Notes under the pieces: model-generated
Databases searched by the model: none
Told to the model about the DNA's origin: nothing
What the model saw: only the letters and a program-made list of their open reading frames with translations
DNA from: Tridacna crocea
Lineage: Eukaryota > Mollusca > Bivalvia > Cardiida > Cardiidae
Assembly (NCBI GenBank): GCA_943736015.1
Contig: OX031063.1
Span: forward strand, 42,486,672-42,550,671
Length of the DNA: 64,000 nt
Direction of reading: 5' to 3'
In this document: positions 33,834-44,855 of the stretch, piece after piece
Numbering within the stretch: the stretch's first letter is position 1
Layout of the letters: every line of letters starts with the position of its first letter
Translations under genes and position numbers: made by a program

Positions 33834-36800
33834 ATGGCAAACTTTGTTTTCATTCTTTCTTTTTGTGTTTGTATTACATTTACAACAGGGGAACCACAGT
33901 GTTCGCCATTCCATTATCACGAGCAATTACTGGAAAAAATGATAGAAGTAAAACATCAAATGGGACTTTATGCTGAAAAAATGGAAAAATGGGAAAATGT
34001 TATAAACGAGAAACTTTCTAAATTAGACGAAAAATCAGAGCAGCAGACGCAATGGGGAAGAAGACTCACTACTTCGGTGGAAAAACATCTGTCCAGTGTG
34101 AACGAAACACTAGCTGCTGCGGCTGAGTTCAGAGTAAACCTCCGTCAAGAAGTGCTCGATTTACAAGGTACGATATCTATTTTTACATGTATCTTTATGC
34201 TTTATGTACATTAGCCATAAAATTCCCATTATCTGCCGCTAGATGGCATTCTTTAGATACTCATCTATCTAATTTGGGCATCCTGGGTACAGAACCGAAT
34301 CACTTTCCTACGCGACAACCGTTATTTTGAATTTCAAACTAAAATAAATGTTTAATCAATAAAACGCTACCTCGTGCTATTCACTCAGCTATGATCAGCA
34401 GTTTAGAGAAATTTGGAGCTAAAACAGGCCTCATTTCTCCTCGAACGTATTGATGAAAGCTATTTTTTCCATTGCTACTTGATAGCGCTTAATACTACAG
34501 TTTCCCGCATTATCTTCCGCTAGATCACTCTCTTGCACTCCGGATCATTCACATTCACCTCTGTAGTGGGCTCAGAAAGTAGTCCGTCATTACGTGATAC
34601 TTTCGTCACATGACCGGAACTCAAAATGGCGACACAAACGCCGGTGAAAGAAAGACCAATATCGGTTACTTTGTGTGCTGTTCAAACAGCATATGGCCAA
34701 TCAGACTAAGTGATAGGAATTATGAAAAAGACGGATTTTCTGAAAAGCTTAAATGTCTTTTAAAGGACCATAACTTGTTTTATTAATTTTATAACCTAAG
34801 ATTTATCGGTGTGTCAAAATTGGTGTCATCATTGATGGGTGCAGCCATTTTTGTTAAAATTGGCGTAAGATTCTGATCAGTAAAGAGGGTCGGAAAAAAA
34901 AATAGTTCCATTGTATACAGGTAAATTCATCAGTTTGAACGCACTTAATAAATATAATGTATCCAGAATCATATTTCCTTGGTCTAATATTACACATGAA
35001 ACAGTTAAACAGTAACAAAACATCTTTTCCTCGGTTTGGCAAGATTCTTGTCATTTAGCCCATCGCAGAGATGTATGGTGAGAGGAACAAACGACAACTA
35101 CTTTTCTACGCGACAAGGTCCGTTACTTTTAATTTCAAAATAACATAAATGTTTACTTAATAAAACGCTACCTGGTGCGATTCATTCAGCTGTGATCAGC
35201 TATCACGTAACCTATGCACCGGCCATATATCAGAACAGCCCCTACAGCTTGGGTATAAGCTCTACTTGTCCCTAATACATGGAGTCGGTGATACGTCATA
35301 GCAGATAGGTCGAATCGAAAATATGACTTGCGCAGACAACGGGTATCATTATGAATTTTATATCTTTGCCAAACGAACAAAATTTCGACTTGTACATATT
35401 GAAAGCAATTTGCAGACCAAACCAAGTTTATAAAAAAAAAAAAACACCATAGGGAAATGTCCATACTTTTTGCAGATTCTGCATTAGACAACCTTTTTTT
35501 AACAGAGCAAGATGTAACAGACTACAAAATACAAGACATTTGCTGCTAGCTAATTACATACTGTGATACAGTGTTTAACCCATTACCACACAGTTCCTAC
35601 TTTTGACGACCCTGAGAAAGAAGCCTTTAGAAAACATTGTGGGAAAAGGAGAAAATGCTGGTAACCAGCATTTTCTCCTTTTCCCGCAATGTTTTCTACC
35701 CTTCACGAAACAAATTTCAAATTTACAGTTACTTTTATTTTGTCGTCTGCAAATGCTTTCGATTTGGACAAACCCTAAATTTTGTCGTTTTTTAAAGAGT
35801 TAAGGCACGGACAACGTAAATTCAATAAGGAGGTAGAGTAGTTCTTTGACATGCAGACTATTTACCAATGACAAAAAGTTTTTTATGTATCACAGACTGT
35901 GGGAATTGTTTAACACTTTCCCAAACAATCCCTGGCTTTTACAGGCCAGGAATAGAAGCCTTTTGAAAACATTATGGGAAGAGGAGTGAATGCTGGTTAC
36001 CAGTATTTTTTTCCTATTCCCACAATGTTTTCTATCCCATCATATAGCGAAATCATCTTTTTAGCAACCGTTAAGTGGTCATCTACAGAATGGTTTCAGT
36101 TTGGTGTGGTCCAAAATTTGCCGTTTAGGAAAGGGTTAACAGATGCAGTAAAGTCCGTTTTGTCAAAGACTCAAAAAGTGAGCAGTGCTCTGTGAAAAGG
36201 GGAACTTAATGCATCTGCGAAAAGTTTCGACCCAAGTCAGCCTGCGCAGTCCGCGCAGGCTGACCTGAGCTCAAATGTTTCGCTATCGGTCAATTTACCG
36301 TATGCCCAAGGACCAGTCTACCTTGTAATTAAGTAGGTTGTTTAAAACAAAAATCGCTCTTATGGATCTATGTACAGGCACGTAGCAAGCATTTCAAGAT
36401 GACGGGTGCTAACTTCGAAATACTGAGGGCTTTGTTTGAGTGGTTTTTGCATTACTCTAAAAACTCATATTTTAGTTACTATGATTATCAAAATTATTCG
36501 GGGGGGGGGGGGTTTCCGTGGTTTTTGCATTGCTCTAAACACTCATATTTTAGTTACTTTCATTTTCAAAATTATTTGGGGGGGGGGGGGGTTGGGGGGG
36601 TGCCCAGCCGGCTTTCTCCACCCCCCCCCCCCATTTCCCCATTTCCTACGGACCTGAAGTATGTGATGGCCTGCTTTGTATGGTGAATAAATTTAGGTGC
36701 ATGAAGCCCCTTTTTGCCAGAGGATGGCTGAAATATGACAGGCTACGCAATAAATTGAATAAGTACATACAACCTGATTCTTTTTAACAGCTCAGGCGAT

Positions 36801-37212
36801 GAGACCATCAATATTGTTTAGAGCAAGACAGCCGAAAGACAGGTCACCATCGAAAGGCGATACGATCGTGTTCCAGGAAATTGTACAGAACGAGGGGGAT
36901 GGCTACAACAAAAATACAGGAATATTTACTGCACCTGTTTCCGGAACTTATTTGTTTACCACGCAGTTTTCTCTATTTTCTGAAAAAGAACTATCACTTA
37001 AGATTGTTGCGAATGGAACAGTTATCACGGCTGCAAACTTCGGTGACAGTGAATGGGGTTACATGAGCTCAACGACTGATGGAGTAGCGACGATTCGTTC
37101 GGGAGACAAAGTCAAAGTTCAAATTACATATGCTTCCTCTGGTAATGTGATTTATCCAGATTCTACAGAGAGATACTGGAGCTATTTTTCGGGTGTCCTC
37201 TTACATCATTAA
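33834..37212 (+). CDS. Secreted coiled-coil C1q-domain protein (two exons: 33834-34167, 36791-37212)
   Basis: The joined exons give 251 residues. Exon 1 starts at an ATG preceded by AAA and ends CAAG|GTACGA; exon 2 follows TTTTTTAACAG. The split codon (G + CT, Ala112) keeps frame. Residues 1-19 are a signal peptide (MANFVFILSFCVCITFTTG). Residues about 30-108 are charged and heptad-like with no Gly-X-Y repeats, so a coiled coil replaces collagen. Residues about 120-251 are a C1q domain: GYNKNTGIFTAPVSGTYLF at 149-167 and the closing SYFSGVLL beta strand at 242-249 are family hallmarks. Such proteins in bivalves are secreted, usually trimeric, lectin-like recognition molecules of haemocytes and mucosa; ligand here is unknown. 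The 2.6-kb intron carries family G, two family A copies, a palindrome and G-runs. The stop TAA lies inside the TTAA edge of a family A copy. Confidence 0.93.
34226..34505 (+). repeat. Family G repeat in the C1q intron
   Basis: Begins TTATCTGCCGCTAGATGGC, 58 bp after the exon 1 donor, and runs to CGCTTAATACTACAG. Confidence 0.88.
34506..35574. other. C1q intron, with family G pieces
   Basis: 35095-35205 (CGACAAGGTCCGTTACTTTT) and 35275-35342 (ATATGACTTGCGCAGACAAC) are family G parts; the remainder is anonymous. Confidence 0.6.
35575..35803 (-). repeat. Family A foldback MITE in the C1q intron
   Basis: TTAACCCATTACCACACAGTT to TTTTTTAAAGAGTTAA. Lies antisense to the gene. Confidence 0.95.
35909..36138 (-). 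repeat. Family A MITE, subtype 2, in the C1q intron
   Basis: TTAACACTTTCCCAAACAATC to TTTAGGAAAGGGTTAA. Shares CATCATATAG and GCAACCGTTAAGTGGTCATC with 9872-10054. Confidence 0.92.
36220..36285. repeat. Family F palindrome
   Basis: AAGTCAGCCTGCGCAG / GCGCAGGCTGACCTGAGC hairpin; the related 236-290 copy has GGGTCAGCCTGTGCAG. Confidence 0.8.
36437..36640 (+). repeat. Tandem 80-bp duplication with G-runs and a C-run
   Basis: The TGGTTTTTGCATT...TCAAAATTATT unit occurs twice, each ending in a run of 12-14 G; a C-run follows at about 36618-36632. Intronic, 150-350 bp before exon 2 of the C1q gene. Confidence 0.9.
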
Positions 37213-37430
37213 CCCTTGACTTAACAAACGACATAAGAGTAGACTCGTCAAATCTGAAGCATTGGTAGACGACCAATTGATTGCAGTTCGAGAGAAGTTT
37301 AATAGGTGGAAAACATTGCCGGAAAAAGACAAAATGATGGTCACCAGCATTTTCTCCTTTACCAATAATGTTTTCAGTAGTAGCTTTCTTCCATTAAGTC
37401 GTAGAAACACCGGATCTTATGGGAAAGGCC
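37209..37430 (+). repeat. Family A MITE abutting the C1q stop codon
   Basis: TTAACCCTTGACTTAACAAAC starts at the third base of the last His codon plus the TAA stop. Hairpin degraded (GATGGTCACCAGCATTTTC). The element therefore forms the start of the 3' UTR. Confidence 0.85.
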
Positions 37431-37485
37431 TAGTAGAAGAACCAGTATGGCAAATGGCTGCCAAAAATCTGATGCACTTTTTGTT

Positions 37486-37709
37486 TTAATCCTTTAGCAA
37501 ACAATCCCTTGTTTTTACGGCCATGAAAGCCTTTTGAAAACATTTTGGGAAAAGGAGAAAATGCTGGTAACTAGCATTTTCTCCTTTTCCCCAAATGTTT
37601 TCTATCCTACCAGAAACAAATTTCAGTTTTTGAGTTGCGTTTATATTGTCGTCCGCAAGTGCTTTCGATTTGGACCAGTCTTAAATTTTATCGTTTGGTA
37701 AAGAGTTAA
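37486..37709 (-). repeat. Family A foldback MITE, full length
   Basis: TTAATCCTTTAGCAAACAATC to TTTGGTAAAGAGTTAA. Confidence 0.94.
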
Positions 37710-38099
37710 ATATCTATTACATATATAAAGGATTGATAAAAAAAAATCTCTTTGTATACATGTGTTCTTTGATCTCTCCCATCTTGTACATGGCCCACTG
37801 GTGGCCAAAAGTCAAGAATTTTGGTGTGAAAGGTCGTTGATTCACACTGACCATGGCGAAATGATATTCTTGTGTAAAAAAGTTCTAATTGATTTTATTT
37901 TTCTGATTGAATGTCAAGGTCTACTTGAAATTTCAGTTTAGCAGCCACTATTTTCATTTCAAAGGAAACGGTATTTCAGTCAGCTACAACTAACTACTGT
38001 TTTGTATCATTCAAACTAACAAAATGTCCTACGAAATGCATTGCTTATACCACCAACAGGTTACCTGCTACAACAATGTTCAACTGGAGCACTTAGTGC
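37710..38099. other. Anonymous DNA
   Basis: Nothing recognised; no clear polyadenylation signal for the C1q gene was found here. Confidence 0.45.
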
Positions 38100-38330
38100 T
38101 AACACATACTTTACTAAACGACAAAATGTCAGACTTTGTCCAAACTAAAAGCAAATTGCATGCGCCATATAAAATAAGAACGAAGCAGTATTATTTATCT
38201 ATGAATCCGAAGGAAATATATTGGGAATAGGAGAAAATGCTGAATACCATCATATCCTTTTTTCCTGTGGTGTTTTCAAGAGCTTTCTCCTTCAAATTTG
38301 CAAAAGCTGAGAACTGTTTGATACAGTATG
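38100..38330 (+). repeat. Family A MITE, eroded
   Basis: ACTTTACTAAACGACAAAAT start; hairpin reduced to GAAAATGCTGAATACCATCA. Confidence 0.65.
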
Positions 38331-38517
38331 AACCGCACCTCTTAAGTTCATCTAAATACTGTAACACAATCTACCAGGTGATGTAATTTACATAATGTTA
38401 ACCATGCATACCTCTTTTATTACTGAGTAAATAAATTGCATTTCTGACAGACTACAAATACACTTTTGGTGCAAGATCAAGAGATTTAGGTCATCATGCA
38501 AAATAAAGCAGTAGACA

Positions 38518-38584
38518 GTGTTGATCAGAGATCAGACTGCATGTTCTGTGCAGTCTGATCTTGATTTACACTGTCCACAAATGC
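38518..38584. repeat. Family E palindrome, well preserved
   Basis: CAGAGATCAGACTGCATG / GTGCAGTCTGATCTTGAT, then TACACTGTCCAC. Confidence 0.82.
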
Positions 38585-38743
38585 TCCTGGTTTCATCTAT
38601 AGTATGGAAATAGATAACAGAAAGAAAAGCACCAAGGTAGTTGACTGAATTACTGGTATTTTTAGTTAACATTGTTTCAACCATATTGTTCTGAAAGTTC
38701 ATGTACTGGTTTCACCTGTCCTAGGCTAGACCACTGAAGTGTC

Positions 38744-39201
38744 GTAAAGCCTTTACAAAATAATCCTGACTTTTAACAACCCTGAGATAGAAGCTTTTTG
38801 AAAATTATGTGGGAAAAGGAGAAAATGCTGGTAACCAGCATTATCTCCTTTCCCCCAAAAAATGTTTTCTAACCTTCTTTAACTCTTTACCAAACGACAT
38901 GTTTTGGACTTGTCCAATTCGAAAGCAATTGCAGACAACAAAATAAATGTGACTCAAAAATTGAAATTTGTCTAGGGAAGGGAAGAAAACATTGTGGGAA
39001 AAGGAGAAAGTGCTGGTTACCAGCATTTTCTCCTTTTCCTACAATGTTTTCAAAAGGCTTTTTCCTCAGGGTCGTTAAAAGTCGGGATTGTGTGGTAAAG
39101 AGTAGAACAAATTTCAATTCTTAAGTCACACTCATTTTGTCATCTGCAAATGCTTTCAATCTGGAGCAGTCTAAAAATTTTGCCATTTGGTGAAGAGTTA
39201 A
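38744..39201 (-). repeat. Family A MITE (outer) interrupted by another family A copy
   Basis: 38744-38878 reaches TTTTCTAACCTTC; 39107-39201 resumes ACAAATTTCAATTCTTAAG and ends GAAGAGTTAA. Confidence 0.92.
38879..39106 (+). repeat. Family A MITE (inner) nested in family A
   Basis: TTAACTCTTTACCAAACGAC to GTGGTAAAGAGTAGA. The right TTAA has decayed to TAGA. Confidence 0.93.
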
Positions 39202-39377
39202 TCAAGGATACAACCATGAAAATCTCAGTGCTTTGCGAGTGGTTCAAACCCAGGGCTTCTAGATTACAAATCCCCAGCACACCAACAATAGTGCAACTTA
39301 GATTTAAGCAATGCTCCAGGAAAAAGGGGTTAGATGCATCTTCGTTTCAAGTTTTATCAAGCAAGCTGTCATACCAA

Positions 39378-39570
39378 GGCCCGTATTCACCAACCATTCT
39401 TAAAAATTCTTAGTCTTATTCTCCAGAATTTCCAAATCTGAAAGTAACAGAACTTTTGACTGGTTAAACCATTTCGTTTAGCCAATCAGATGTTGCGTTA
39501 TTTCCAAATTCAGAAAATTCTGGAGACAGACCAAGAATGTTCTTAGGAGTGGTTGGGGAATATGGGCCCT
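39378..39570. repeat. GGCCCGTATTCACC-type MITE
   Basis: GGCCCGTATTCACCAACCATTC opens and GAGTGGTTGGGGAATATGGG closes the element; inner CCAGAATTTCCAAAT and TTTCCAAATTCAGAAAATTCTGG are also inverted. Confidence 0.8.
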
Positions 39571-39654
39571 GATGGACCCATTCTTCCTAAACAGCCATAC
39601 ATCTTGAGTTAGAATGGTCATTTGAAGGGCAGAAACTTTTTAGTGAGCAAAAAG

Positions 39655-39722
39655 GATCAACTCTGGTCTGTCTGGCATAGGATGCGCAGGCCGAGCTGGG
39701 TCAATTCTTTCAGCAAATGCAT
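39655..39722. repeat. Family F palindrome, degenerate
   Basis: AACTCTGGTCTGTCTGGC / GCGCAGGCCGAGCTGGGTC. Confidence 0.5.
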
Positions 39723-39829
39723 TCAAACTTCTATCACAGAGCAAGGCTCATCTGTGTCAATTCAAACTGTGAACGAAAAGTCTTCCACAAGACTCTGAAA
39801 TGAAATCAAGACTTTTAGGATCCATAGAC

Positions 39830-40155
39830 TTAATTCTTTACCACACATTTCCAACTTTAAACGATCCTGAGAAAGAAGCCTTTTGGAAACGACAGATTTT
39901 GTTTTGTCAGGGTAGAAAATAGTGTGGAAAAGAAAAAGGTAACCGGCATTTTCTCCTTTTCCCACTATGTTTTCAGAAGCCTTCTCTTTCAGAGGCATTA
40001 AAAGGTGTGATTGTTTGGTAAAGAGTCAAAACATAAGATATGTTTTTCAAAGGGTAGAAAATCCTGGTTACCAGCAGTTTCTCCTCTTCTCACAATGTTT
40101 TCAAAAGCCCTCTTTCTCAGGGTCCTTTAAAGACGGCATTATGTGAAAAGGATGT
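39830..40155. repeat. Chimeric family A copy and a fragment
   Basis: 39830-40028 has the short shoulder at both ends (CGATCCTGAGAAAGAAGCC and CAGAAGCCTTCTCTTTCAG), as if two right halves were joined around a hairpin. 40035-40155 is a plus right-half fragment. Confidence 0.75.
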
Positions 40156-40555
40156 TAAACAGAAGCCATCCTTTCTGACGAAATGGCCAACCATTATTGA
40201 GGTCACAAGAGAAAAAGAACAAATTAGAACCAGTTCAACTTTAGATTTATTTCCGTGTTTTAAAGGTACACATTCAATACTCGTTTACTTGTATAAATAT
40301 ATTGATTATTAATAACTGACAAAATAATTACACATACACATCAGAATAAACAATGAAAAGTAATATTTCAGAGCTGACGAGGTAGAATAGGATTATCCCT
40401 CATCAGTTAAGTTGACATGTCTGTTGTGCAAGCCCATACCCTGAGCAAAAACCACGCCAGTCCTGGTTTTCCCACCCCTCCCACAAACAGCGTATTAGTT
40501 TGGCCCCATGGCAAGTATATACCACCATGGAATTTATTTGTTTCACAAAGACTCT
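40156..40555. other. Anonymous DNA
   Basis: Nothing recognised. Confidence 0.45.
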
Positions 40556-40752
40556 TTAACCCAACACCATACAAAACAAATTTAAGACTTGTCTAAACTG
40601 AAAGCTATTTTAGAAGACGAAATAAATAAAAATCATTTTTGGAAGGGATGAAAACACAGGAAGAGAAATAGAAAATGCTGTGTACCAGCATTTCCTCCCA
40701 ATTCCTCAGTGTTTTCAATAGAAAGAACTTGGCATTGTATGGTTGAGGGCTA
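40556..40752 (+). repeat. Family A MITE, eroded
   Basis: TTTAACCCAACACCATACAA start; hairpin GAAAATGCTGTGTACCAGCA. Confidence 0.65.
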
Positions 40753-41072
40753 AGGATTGTAAGGATTGGTTTCCTGTTTACGAACGACTGTCTAAGGATA
40801 AGTACTTTTCCAGACTACATGGCTTTATACCGCACTGAGTACAGAAAACCAAGCAGTAGCAGTAGTACTTTGATCCAAGATCTTGACATTCGGCCTATGA
40901 ATAGGTTGCTAAAACTTCCCTTGCAAACCTCTGTTTATGCATAATAATGCCATTTTTTGTTTCCCTAAGATTTAGGTTATGACAATACAAGACAGATGCC
41001 ATATTTCAAGAAAAATTACACTAAAAAATTAAGAAATTACTGGTAGAACCCGAGTTAAAACCAGTTAAATAC

Positions 41073-41302
41073 AATAACCCATTAACACACAATCCCTACT
41101 TTTGATGTCCCTGAGAAAGAGGCTTTTAGAAAACATTGTGGGAAAAGGAGAAAATGCTGGTAACCAGCATTTTCTCCTTTTCCCACAATGTTTTCTACCC
41201 TTCACAAAATAAATTTCAAATTTTCAGTCACTTTTATTTTGTCGTCTGCAAATCCTTTCGATTTGGACAAACCCAACATTTTGTCATTTGGTAATGAGTT
41301 AA
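41073..41302 (-). repeat. Family A foldback MITE, full length
   Basis: AATAACCCATTAACACACAA to TTGGTAATGAGTTAA. Confidence 0.94.
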
Positions 41303-41886
41303 ACAGGTTGCATTATTACATGAGAAAAGGCATTATATGAAACATATCAACTGCCTTGAGGGAAAGGCTTTTGGTGACCCAGTTGGAAAAAAAAAAGACT
41401 ACAGGTAACTGGCCTTTTTGCATTTATCCACACCTTTTTCTACTTAAATAAATTTCAAAAGATGAATTCCATCATTAGCAACATTGACCATGCCATCTGC
41501 AATGTGCTGGGAAGTCTTTTCTTTCATGCTTAGCTGGCAAATAGTTAAGGCTAATGGAAGTGAAAATATTGGTTTTAATAACTGCTTTTCCTACATAGTT
41601 TAGTCATACAAACATACACAATGAAAAATGTTTGAAAGGCCTTCTGATTTACGGTAGGCAAATATCAAAACAGAAATAAAAAGAATAAAACAAAGCTACT
41701 AGAAGTTGGATTTGTCACATGACAAGTTCAGACCAAGGGCCATTGACATAAAATAGCCAGGCAATAAATACTTACACTATATGCAAACTATATACAGGAT
41801 AGCTCTTTATCAGACATCAACATTACCATCTTGTACACATCAAAAGCATTTGCAGATGACAATTGGCTAAAATGATGGGAAATGTC
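41303..41886. other. Anonymous DNA
   Basis: No clear feature. Confidence 0.4.
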
Positions 41887-42232
41887 TTAACCCATCACCA
41901 CACAATCCCTACTTTTGACGCCCCTGAGAAAGAAGCCTTTAGAAAACATTGTGGGAAAAGGAGAAAATGCTGGTAACCAGCATTTTCTCCTTTTCCCACA
42001 GTGTTTTCTACCCTTTCATAAAACAAATTTCAAATTTTCAGTCACTTTTATTTTGTCATCTGCAAATGCTTTCAATTTGGACCAGTTTAAAATATTGTCG
42101 TTTGGTAATGTCTTGAAAGCAATAGAGGGAAATAAAAAAAATGCTGGTTACCAGCATTCTTCTTTTACCATGATATATTCAAGTTTTCTTCCTATGGGTC
42201 ATGAAAACATGGAATCACATGATAAAGTGTTA
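41887..42232. repeat. Family A MITE followed by a family A fragment
   Basis: 41887-42111 (minus) runs TTAACCCATCACCACACAATC to CGTTTGGTAATG. 42112-42232 (plus) contains ATGCTGGTTACCAGCAT and closes GATAAAGTGTTAA. Confidence 0.88.
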
Positions 42233-42404
42233 ACCTTTCCTGAAACCACAAGCAAGATGTTTGTAACCAAATACATGTACATTGATAACTTGCTAACTTA
42301 AAGTTTTATGCTAACTTAAACAGTTTTATGAACTCAACAGATTTAATACATTATAAAATCATTTTCTCTTGAAATGCTGGAACTGAGATTTCATTTTTCA
42401 TGCA

Positions 42405-42540
42405 GAGAGTGTAGATGAATGCTGTAGATCACAGAATGTGCAGTCTAGTCTTTGATGTACTCTTTCCGCTTTTTCACTTGATGATAGGAAAAAAAACTAG
42501 AGGCGCTTGAGCGCCTGTATCGCTCCACAGGCCTGATTTT
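42405..42540. repeat. Weak family E arm and a short palindrome
   Basis: 42410-42470 holds GTAGATCACAGAATGTGCAG. 42500-42525 has GAGGCGCTTGAGCGCCTG, a small inverted repeat. Confidence 0.45.
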
Positions 42541-42569
42541 TCTGTACCGGTGAAGGGAAGTTTTTTACA

Positions 42570-42970
42570 ATTACCATTCATTCCTGCATTTTAGGTCACT
42601 AAAGAAAAAAAGCTAAGAAAATCATTGTGAGAAAAGAAGAAAATAAAAGTTACCTGCATTTTCTTAGTTTGACACAATAATTTCTACCCTTTTTGATACA
42701 AGTTTTACTAATTTGAAGATTTATTATGTTGTCTGCAACATCTTTCAATTATGGCCAGTTATAAAAATTTTGTCTTCTAGTTTAGTTAACTCATTACCAA
42801 ATCACAACATTCTATGGTTGTCCAAATGGAAAGCATTTGTAGATGAAAAAATAAAAGTGACTGAAAATTTGAAAGTTGTTTTGTGAAGGGTAGATAACAT
42901 TGTGGGAAAAGGTTACCAGCATTTTCTCTTTTTCCCACAATGTTTTCTAAACTCTTCTTTGTCAGGGATC
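42570..42970. repeat. Two family A copies sharing one TTAA
   Basis: 42570-42789 (minus, eroded) and 42786-42970 (plus). The second begins TTAACTCATTACCAAATCAC and lacks the inner hairpin: AAAAGGTTACCAGC. Confidence 0.82.
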
Positions 42971-43131
42971 AGTTTGATTTGATAACAAAATGCCTATCAC
43001 AACAGTAAAGCCCTGTCCCTCTTTCTACTAGGTCACCAGGAGGTCAACAAACCTTTACCAGAACTTATCAAAGTGCAGAGTTTCCCTTGCTTTATATGAA
43101 AAGGATTATAGATTATGTAAAGCAACCATCT

Positions 43132-43357
43132 TTAACTCTTTACCAAACGACAAACCTTGGGATGTGACCAAACTGAGAGCATTTGCAGACAACAAATTAA
43201 ACATTGATGAAATGATGATTTCTCTCTTTCATAGAGTAGAAAACACTGAGGTAAAAGGAGAAAATGCCGATTACCAGCATTTTCTCCTTTTCCAAGAGTG
43301 TTTTCCAAAGACTTCTTCTTTAGGGTCCTTAAAAGTCAGGATTGTATGGTAAAGACT
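43132..43357 (+). repeat. Family A foldback MITE
   Basis: TTAACTCTTTACCAAACGAC start; ends GTATGGTAAAGACTTAC. The hairpin has ATGCCGATTACCAGCAT. Confidence 0.92.
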
Positions 43358-43544
43358 TACTACCATTGGAACTAACCTTCAATACAACAATGAAATCAAA
43401 ACAAGTAGTTTGAGAGAATAAATTTTTCAAAGATTTTACTTTATACCATAAAAGGAAAATGAGTCTCCCATAAAAGCCATGTTTTTCGATGGATCTTTTT
43501 TTTTTAAGGAATTCTGTAGACCTATATCTAAGGAACATTCCTGC

Positions 43545-43866
43545 CAAAAAGTAATGCTATCCAATAAGCAGTTTGGGAGGAGAAGATTTTTAAAGGTTTT
43601 TTACTTTGGTTGCCATGGCAACCAGAATTATTCATGGAACACAATTATTTGAAGGAATTTGAAAGAGGACCACCTAAGGAACATTCCTGTGAAATTTGGT
43701 AAAAATCCAGTCAATAGTTTCTGAGGAGAAGTTTTTTAAAGAAAAAGTTTACGGACGCACGCACGGACGAACGGACGAACGGACGGACGGACGGACGGAC
43801 GGACGCACGACGGACACAACGCCATGACAATAGCCCGCTGGCCTTCGGCCAGTGGAGCTAAAAAAC
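43545..43866 (+). repeat. Family I element with GACG tail and 3' hairpin
   Basis: TTGGTTGCCATGGCAACCAG in the body, GACGGACGGACG microsatellite at about 43762-43804, then AGCCCGCTGGCC/GGCCAGTGGAGCT hairpin and a short A-run. Confidence 0.8.
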
Positions 43867-43966
43867 CAGCTATGACATACTTGATGATAGGAGAAAACCA
43901 GCTATTACATAGCAACATCTAAACTGTAAGGACTTACTGTGTATATTAATTTCATATACACATCAG

Positions 43967-44188
43967 TTAACCCTTTACCCCATAAAGCATTTCTATAGTA
44001 TCTCTAATTGCCCAAAAATAACAGCAAGGATGAAGCTGTTTCTTAAGTGTACATTTTGATAGAGTAGAAAACATTGTGGCAAAAGGTGAAATTGCTCGTC
44101 ACGAGCAATTTCACCTTTTGCCACAATGTTTCCCAAAGGCTCCTACAAGCAATACGTAGAAATGAGTATCTATGGAGTAAAGGGTCAA
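43967..44188 (+). repeat. Family B foldback MITE
   Basis: TTAACCCTTTACCCCATAAAG to GAGTAAAGGGTCAA. Confidence 0.94.
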
Positions 44189-44214
44189 AAAGGTTGAAAA
44201 AATTTAACCCCCCA

Positions 44215-44444
44215 GAACTCTTAACCAAACAATCCAGACTTTTAACAACCCTGAGAAACAAGCCTGTAGATAACATGGTGGGAAAAGAAGAAAACACTGG
44301 TAACCAGCATTTTCTCCTTTTCCCACAAAGATTTGTACCCCATCAAACAAAGAGTAAGTGATCTGAGCCACTATGAAATTGCGGTCTGCAAATGCTTTCA
44401 ATTGGGATAGGTCTAAAATTTGATGACTATTTGGTAAAGGGTCA
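44215..44444 (-). repeat. Family A MITE
   Basis: GAACTCTTAACCAAACAATCC to TTTGGTAAAGGGTCAA. Left arm AAAACACTGGTAACCAGC. Confidence 0.88.
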
Positions 44445-44480
44445 ATAACAAATTATCAAAATATTGCCTCTTCAGGATCT

Positions 44481-44708
44481 TTAACCCATTACCACACAAC
44501 CCCTATGTTTGACGCCCCTGAGAAAGAAGCCTTTAGAAAACCTGGTGGGAAAAGTAGAAAATGCTGGTAACCAGCATTTTCTCCTTTTCCCACAATATTT
44601 TCTATCCTTCACAAAACAAATTTCAAATTTTAGTCACTCTTATTTTGTCGTCTGCAAATGCTTTCAATTTGGACCAGTCTAAAATATTGTCGTTTGGTAA
44701 AGAGTTAA
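44481..44708 (-). repeat. Family A foldback MITE, full length
   Basis: TTAACCCATTACCACACAACC to TTTGGTAAAGAGTTAA. Confidence 0.95.
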
Positions 44709-44855
44709 AACTGGGATTGTATAATAAAAGAGCAAAGTCCAAGTAACATGATTTATTCAGGAAGGCATTCAATTCATACAGATGACACACAGAAGGAGCA
44801 CCGGTTTTGAATGGATGGAAAATGTCTTCTATGAATATGGAAAAACATTGCAGAA

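Noticed and set aside
43740..43866. Family I tail as a Helitron end
   Set aside because: A 3' hairpin followed by CTAA is suggestive, but the 5' TC end and AT target site could not be shown.
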